Source: Pasteurellaceae bacterium RH1A
GTDB lineage: Bacteria; Pseudomonadota; Gammaproteobacteria; Enterobacterales; Pasteurellaceae
Assembly (NCBI GenBank): GCA_012221805.1
Contig: CP015195.1
Location: forward strand, 186,001-250,000
Direction: 5' to 3'
Length of the DNA stretch: 64,000 nt
Of the stretch, positions 60,537 through 64,000 are shown piece by piece. Position 1 is the stretch's first letter. Each line of letters opens with the position of its first letter. The notes beneath the pieces are model-generated. The model searched no databases. It saw nothing but the letters and a program-made list of their open reading frames with translations, and was not told the origin of the DNA. A program made the position numbers and the translations under genes.

Positions 60537-60594
60537 ACAAGCGGTCGGTTTTGGGCTGGAATTTGCAGGTTTTTAGGGGGAGGTGACCGCTTGT
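60537..60594. repeat. Facing uptake signals upstream of menD
   Basis: ACAAGCGGT at 60537-60545 and ACCGCTTGT at 60586-60594 with TTTGCAGGTTTTT between. Confidence 0.8.
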
Positions 60595-60604
60595 AATATG
60601 ATAA

Positions 60605-60745
60605 TTATCCCTTTGTTATACAATTAATTAGCTGCTGGCTGGCAGATTTTAACTGATTGGCTTCTTTTGTGGAAAAACCGAGATCGGAAAAAACATTGCC
60701 ATCAGCAGGGGTGATGTGGCGAATTTGAGTATCAATTTTTTCCAT
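60605..60745 (-). pseudogene. Truncated XRE/HigA-like antitoxin remnant
   Basis: 46-codon frame (MEKIDTQIRHITPADGNVF..., then DLGFSTKEANQLKSASQQL) with an AAGGAAT ribosome site. The block GNVFSDLGFSTKEA resembles the start of HTH antitoxins paired with RelE-like toxins, but the frame ends after about half the normal length. No toxin gene adjoins it. Could be a real small protein. Confidence 0.5.
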
Positions 60746-60883
60746 TGTGTAATTCCTTAATTGCATTATACCTAGCTTCGATAATTTATAAGATATCTAT
60801 ATACCCCCAAATTAAATTTCAAACCTACCTAAATAAAAGCAGTCGGATTTGCAAATTTTCCTGCAAATTCAACCGCTTGGCGA

Positions 60884-60988
60884 TTACCTGTGTTTGTTTT
60901 TTATAAGGGATGTAGGGCATTCGTAACTCGCTTGAGGGGAAAAATTAAGCTAGATAATGTCGCCTACATCAGGAATGTACTCACTCAT
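60884..60988 (-). pseudogene. mazF/pemK toxin remnant
   Basis: Strong AAGGAGAT site, then MSEYIPDVGDII, TAG at 60950-60952, then LNFSPQASYECPTSLI. MazF toxins begin YxPDxGDIxWxxFxPQ, so TAG replaces the conserved Trp and most of the middle is deleted. Inactive. Confidence 0.65.
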
Positions 60989-61035
60989 AGTATCTCCTTA
61001 CCCACAAGTTCACTCGTGGATATTGCAAGTTGCAT
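60985..61035 (-). pseudogene. mazE antitoxin scrap
   Basis: 16-codon frame MQLAISTSELVGKEIL with a GGGAGG site; the VGKEIL end resembles the VGKE(V/I)W C-terminus of MazE, and its TGA overlaps the MazF-like ATG exactly as in mazEF operons. Most of the antitoxin is missing. Confidence 0.45.
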
Positions 61036-61178
61036 ATTGCCTCCCGTGTCTTGAATATTGTTATACTTTGTAATAACTGATTATTTAACAGGGCAATGTG
61101 TTTGAGAAGCATAAAAATGCGGCCTCTTTGCAAGTTTTTTGCAGATTTGACCGCTTTTTAATATAAATATATTGATAA

Positions 61179-61487
61179 CTAAGATTTATCTTTTTTCTTA
61201 TCTGCTGTTTTTGCAGCTAATACAGCAAGGCCTGCAACACCAGCAGCTACTAACACATTACCCAAGAAACCACCTACTGCTTTATCAAAGTCTTTGGCTC
61301 CTTTTTTGCGTCTATCATCGACAGAATCCTCTTTGACACAAGCAACCAGTTTATGATTAGAACCCCAATCAGCTTTAAATCTGTTTTTTGCTTCAGTTAC
61401 ATTACGAGCAACATACTTAAAATAAGCACGACTATTAGTATGAGTATTTATTGAAGTAACTGTGAAGTGGTAAAGTTTTTCAGACAT
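61179..61487 (-). CDS. Hypothetical small protein with C-terminal hydrophobic helix
   Basis: Not recognised. 102 aa: a basic, polar N-terminal domain (YHFTVTSINTHTNSRAYFKYVARNVTEAKNRFK) and a hydrophobic segment FLGNVLVAAGVAGLAVLAA near residue 73 followed by a lysine-rich tail (ADKKKDKS), which suggests a single membrane anchor or glycine-zipper-like helix. Starts 9 bp after the stop of the upstream 290-aa gene with an AGGAGA-type site, so the two form one unit. AT-rich compared with the men and rpo genes. Confidence 0.7.
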   Translation of the reverse strand: MSEKLYHFTVTSINTHTNSRAYFKYVARNVTEAKNRFKADWGSNHKLVACVKEDSVDDRRKKGAKDFDKAVGGFLGNVLVAAGVAGLAVLAAKTADKKKDKS

Positions 61488-61496
61488 TTTGATCTC

Positions 61497-62369
61497 CTAT
61501 TTTAATTTTTCAATTAACCAATAGCGGTTATTTAATAAGAAGGTTTCCACTGTTGAAAGACTTACTACAAATCTTATCTGGCCTGGCAATACGTTATAAA
61601 TAATCCCCGCAACTCGGATAATCATCTCATCATTTTGCAAAGCAGATGCCGTTAAGGTTAAACCGTTTGATTTTAGTTTTTCAATAATACCATCAGCATT
61701 ATTTTTTAAGAACTTTCCTAAAACGGAGTTATCTTCAGCGTCTTCTTTAGATTTAGTTGGTTGAGAATTTATTTCCTCACAAAGATAAGGAGCCTCAGGT
61801 TCGTTAATTCCATCAGTTCTTTCGCTAAGACAACAGCTAACTTCTGGCTGCTGAACAGCCTCTAGTTCTGAATTTCTTACTATTTTTTTAGATTTGTGTA
61901 TAGATTGGTTTACTGGTGAATTTTCTGTTACTAATTCAGACTCTTTAGTGATAAGAGTAATATTTTTAGGTTCTTCAACTCCATTTTTCACAAACTCAAT
62001 AAATTCAAAAAGGTATTTTGCTAATAACTTAGTGTCTTTTTCAGAAGAAATACACCAAATTCTGTAATGTATATTTGCTTCAGAATTTACAAAAAACATA
62101 TCTGATTTATTGCTTGTTACTTGTGAGAAATCCCTTAAATCTCCCCAAGAAACACGACTATAATACTTGTGATAAAATCTATCTTTTGTAATAATTAATC
62201 CTTCTTTTGCACTACCAAAAACAGTATTATCCAAAAGCAATACGACATCTTCAGGTTTAATATTTTCCGCATAAGTTTTTATCGCATTAAAGAGTTTCTT
62301 TTCTGGAATATTAGGATACACATATATTGACGAATTTTCAAACATTGGCGGTGTTGGATTTTTATTCAT
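61497..62369 (-). CDS. Hypothetical protein, possible PH-like N-terminal domain
   Basis: 290 aa, not firmly recognised. The N-terminal 130 residues (VVLLLDNTVFGSAKEGLIITKDRFYHKYYSRVSWGDLRDFS) have the alternating pattern of small PH-like domains found in bacterial stress or phage-related proteins; then a low-complexity polar linker (about 140-215) and a C-terminal helical part (LKNNADGIIEKLKSNGLTLTASALQND...). No signal peptide or membrane segment. Low GC. Between rpoC and men genes together with the 102-aa gene, probably an acquired two-gene insert. Confidence 0.65.
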   Translation of the reverse strand: MNKNPTPPMFENSSIYVYPNIPEKKLFNAIKTYAENIKPEDVVLLLDNTVFGSAKEGLIITKDRFYHKYYSRVSWGDLRDFSQVTSNKSDMFFVNSEANIHYRIWCISSEKDTKLLAKYLFEFIEFVKNGVEEPKNITLITKESELVTENSPVNQSIHKSKKIVRNSELEAVQQPEVSCCLSERTDGINEPEAPYLCEEINSQPTKSKEDAEDNSVLGKFLKNNADGIIEKLKSNGLTLTASALQNDEMIIRVAGIIYNVLPGQIRFVVSLSTVETFLLNNRYWLIEKLK

Positions 62370-62408
62370 AATAATTACCCCTGTGACCTTTTTTCTAATA
62401 GTATTGTT

Positions 62409-62435
62409 TAGCTTCCTCTGTCAAGAGGAAGCTAA
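62409..62435. other. Strong hairpin upstream of the 290-aa gene
   Basis: TAGCTTCCTCT / AGAGGAAGCTA with a GTCA loop, 40 bp before the 290-aa gene. No T-run on either side, so a processing or regulatory hairpin rather than a clear terminator. Confidence 0.6.
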
Positions 62436-62473
62436 AGGGTATACCCTTTGCTAATCGTTCATTCTTTAGACAA

Positions 62474-62514
62474 ACAAAAACCCCTAGAACCTTCCAGCTC
62501 TAGGGGCTTTTTAT
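62474..62514. terminator. Terminator of the rpoBC operon
   Basis: CCCCTAGA / TCTAGGGG hairpin with A-run on the left (T-run for minus) and T-run on the right, 40 bp after the rpoC stop. Confidence 0.88.
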
Positions 62515-62523
62515 TGATTTTAA

Positions 62524-62548
62524 CGGTAGGCAGGGATGCCCACCCTAC
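62524..62548. repeat. Half copy of the GTAGGGTGGGC dispersed repeat
   Basis: GGTAGGCAGGGATGCCCACC followed by CTAC, matching the right arm of the palindrome at 24089-24154. Lies between the rpoC stop and its terminator. Confidence 0.65.
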
Positions 62549-62551
62549 GAA

Positions 62552-64000
62552 TTATTCTTCGCTAAAATCACCTTCTGCATTGAGTAATGCAGCAAGGTTT
62601 TGTGTGGCTTCATCTGCCACGAACTCAAATTCGGCTTCAATGTCCGCATCGGTGGCGAAGCTTGACACTGGGGCTTCATTTGCAAGTTCTGGGGCAATTA
62701 CGTCCGCTTGTTGGCGTTTCTTGGCTCGAGCTTGGTGGTAGGCAAAGCCTGTACCAGCTGGAATTAAGCGGCCAACGATAACGTTCTCTTTGAGACCACG
62801 CAACTCATCACGTTTACCTGCAACCGCAGCTTCAGTAAGCACACGGGTGGTTTCTTGGAAGGAGGCCGCAGAAATGAAGGATTCTGTGGCAAGTGAGGCC
62901 TTGGTAATACCCAAGAGTTCACGTTCAAATTCCACCAGCGGTTTGCCTTCTTCGGCACGTTTGCGGTTGACGATTTTCACGCGGGCCACTTCCACTTGCT
63001 CGCCTTCGAGGAACTCGGAGTCGTAAGCATTGGTGATGGTGGCTTTACGCAACATTTGGCGAACGATTACTTCGATGTGCTTGTCGTTAATTTTTACCCC
63101 TTGGAGGCGGTAAACTTCTTGCACTTCGTTGACGATGTACTCAGTTACGGCGTGAACACCACGCAGGCGGAGAATATCGTGTGGCGTTTCTGCACCATCT
63201 GAAATCACATCACCACGTTGTACCATTTCGCCTTCAAACACGTTGAGCTGACGCCATTTTGGAATCATCTCTTCATAGGCCTCACCCTCGGCTGGAGTAA
63301 TCAGCAAGCGGCGTTTACCCTTGGTTTCTTTACCGAAGGAGACGATACCTGAGATTTCCGCAAGAATTGCAGGCTCTTTCGGCTTACGAGCTTCAAAGAG
63401 GTCGGCAACGCGTGGAAGACCACCGGTAATATCCTTGGTTGCGGTCGATTCTTGTGGAATACGAGCAAGCGCTTCACCCACGGAGATTTCTGCACCATCA
63501 TTTAAGGTCACAATGGCCTTACCTGGTAAGAAGTATTGGGCTGGCACGTCTGTACCAGGAATCAATACATCATTGCCTTGGGCATCCACTAAGCGGATGG
63601 CTGGGCGGAGATCCTTACCTGCTGTTGCACGTTCACCCACATCTTGTACTACGATGGAGGAAAGACCGGTGAGCTCATCGGTTTGGCGGGTAACAGTCAA
63701 GCCGTCCACCAAGTCGCTGAATTGAATGCGACCGCTTACCTCAGAGATAACTGGCATGGTGTGCGGATCCCAGTTGGCCACTACTTCACCGACTACCACT
63801 TTGTCACCATCATTTTTGCTGAGCACTGCACCGTAAGGCACCTTATAGTTCTCTTTGGTACGGCCGAAGGTGTCGATGACGGTTAATTCGGTGTTACGGG
63901 AGGTAAGCACAATCTTACCGTCTTTATTGGTAACGAATTTCGCGTTGGCCAGTTTGAGTGTACCGGCATTTTTCACCTGAATGCTAGACTCTTTAGCTGC
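62552..64000 (-). CDS. rpoC: RNA polymerase beta' subunit, C-terminal part (runs off the window)
   Basis: The last about 480 residues of beta'. The frame is open to the window end ([13 protein letters not shown]... upstream). Recognisable are [82 protein letters not shown] and [18 protein letters not shown], typical of the trigger-loop-distal and C-terminal region. The acidic tail ([13 protein letters not shown]) is normal. Transcribed toward the terminator at 62474. Confidence 0.97.
   Translation of the reverse strand, partial: AAKESSIQVKNAGTLKLANAKFVTNKDGKIVLTSRNTELTVIDTFGRTKENYKVPYGAVLSKNDGDKVVVGEVVANWDPHTMPVISEVSGRIQFSDLVDGLTVTRQTDELTGLSSIVVQDVGERATAGKDLRPAIRLVDAQGNDVLIPGTDVPAQYFLPGKAIVTLNDGAEISVGEALARIPQESTATKDITGGLPRVADLFEARKPKEPAILAEISGIVSFGKETKGKRRLLITPAEGEAYEEMIPKWRQLNVFEGEMVQRGDVISDGAETPHDILRLRGVHAVTEYIVNEVQEVYRLQGVKINDKHIEVIVRQMLRKATITNAYDSEFLEGEQVEVARVKIVNRKRAEEGKPLVEFERELLGITKASLATESFISAASFQETTRVLTEAAVAGKRDELRGLKENVIVGRLIPAGTGFAYHQARAKKRQQADVIAPELANEAPVSSFATDADIEAEFEFVADEATQNLAALLNAEGDFSEE

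Larger units (their letters stand above)
60416..61178. other. Intergenic region with toxin-antitoxin remnants
   Basis: 763 bp. Contains facing uptake signals (60537-60594), a truncated HTH antitoxin-like frame (60605-60745), an uptake-like pair around 60840-60885, a broken mazF (60884-60988), a mazE scrap (60985-61035) and another uptake-like word near 61150. No intact gene is seen. Confidence 0.75.

Overview
This window looks like a chromosome segment of a Pasteurellaceae bacterium from the Actinobacillus pleuropneumoniae / Mannheimia side of the family. The grounds are many Apl-type DNA-uptake signal words (ACAAGCGGT followed by an AT-rich tail with TTTTGC or GCAAA), often as inverted pairs between genes, plus typical gene order (mrd cluster, sdhE-ispH-lspA, mobAB-yihD-dsbA) and a helix-45 intervening sequence in 23S rRNA. 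I do not name a species.

Layout. 1-1.6 kb: fumC. 1.6-9.7 kb (minus): a complete histidine operon hisG-D-C-B-H-A-F-(lipoprotein)-IE, preceded by a clear his leader peptide with four His codons and an attenuator. 9.9-13.4 kb (plus): a three-gene TAXI-type TRAP transporter. 13.4-16.5 kb: a luciferase-domain (DUF5519-like) protein, a flavodoxin-fold quinone reductase with a divergent, nonsense-interrupted HxlR regulator, and a DHA2 efflux pump. 16.5-18.6 kb: sdhE, ispH, lspA, glnB. 18.6-22.5 kb: an FkbM methyltransferase carrying a pentanucleotide repeat, mogA, waaF, oapA. 22.7-26.1 kb: comEA, purC, a qorB-like reductase with a second divergent HxlR, and a DinJ/YafQ-type toxin-antitoxin pair. 26.3-33.3 kb: LLM-type monooxygenase, a small MITE-like element, a mobA-mobB fusion, yihD, dsbA, an IS element with 8-bp target duplication, a YafD-like phosphodiesterase and a PqiA/LetA-like protein. 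33.4-39.1 kb (minus): tRNA-Arg, His, Pro followed by 16S, tRNA-Glu, 23S, 5S. 39.2-41.9 kb: wecG, wzyE, queH. 41.9-48.9 kb: the cell-elongation cluster rsfS-rlmH-mrdA-rodA-rlpA-dacA and map. 49.3-56.0 kb: a 1892-aa helicase-nuclease of the DUF4011 type followed by a Sel1-repeat protein, the best candidate for a defence-like accessory system. 56.1-60.4 kb: an FAD oxidoreductase, three tRNA genes, menH and menD. 60.4-62.4 kb: remnants of toxin-antitoxin genes and two unknown genes. 62.5-64 kb: 3' part of rpoC.

A recurring feature is apparent single-base loss in C/G runs that breaks the 3' ends of otherwise intact genes (hisH, waaF, purC, an hxlR and mrdA), plus an extra base in an A run of the IS transposase. 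In every case one base restores the expected family C-terminus (or N-terminus for the transposase). Sequencing error is the simplest explanation; I annotate the restored extents and say so. By contrast, TAG codons in place of conserved Trp codons in one HxlR gene and a MazF remnant, and the (TGCTG)n tract in the FkbM gene, may be real biology.
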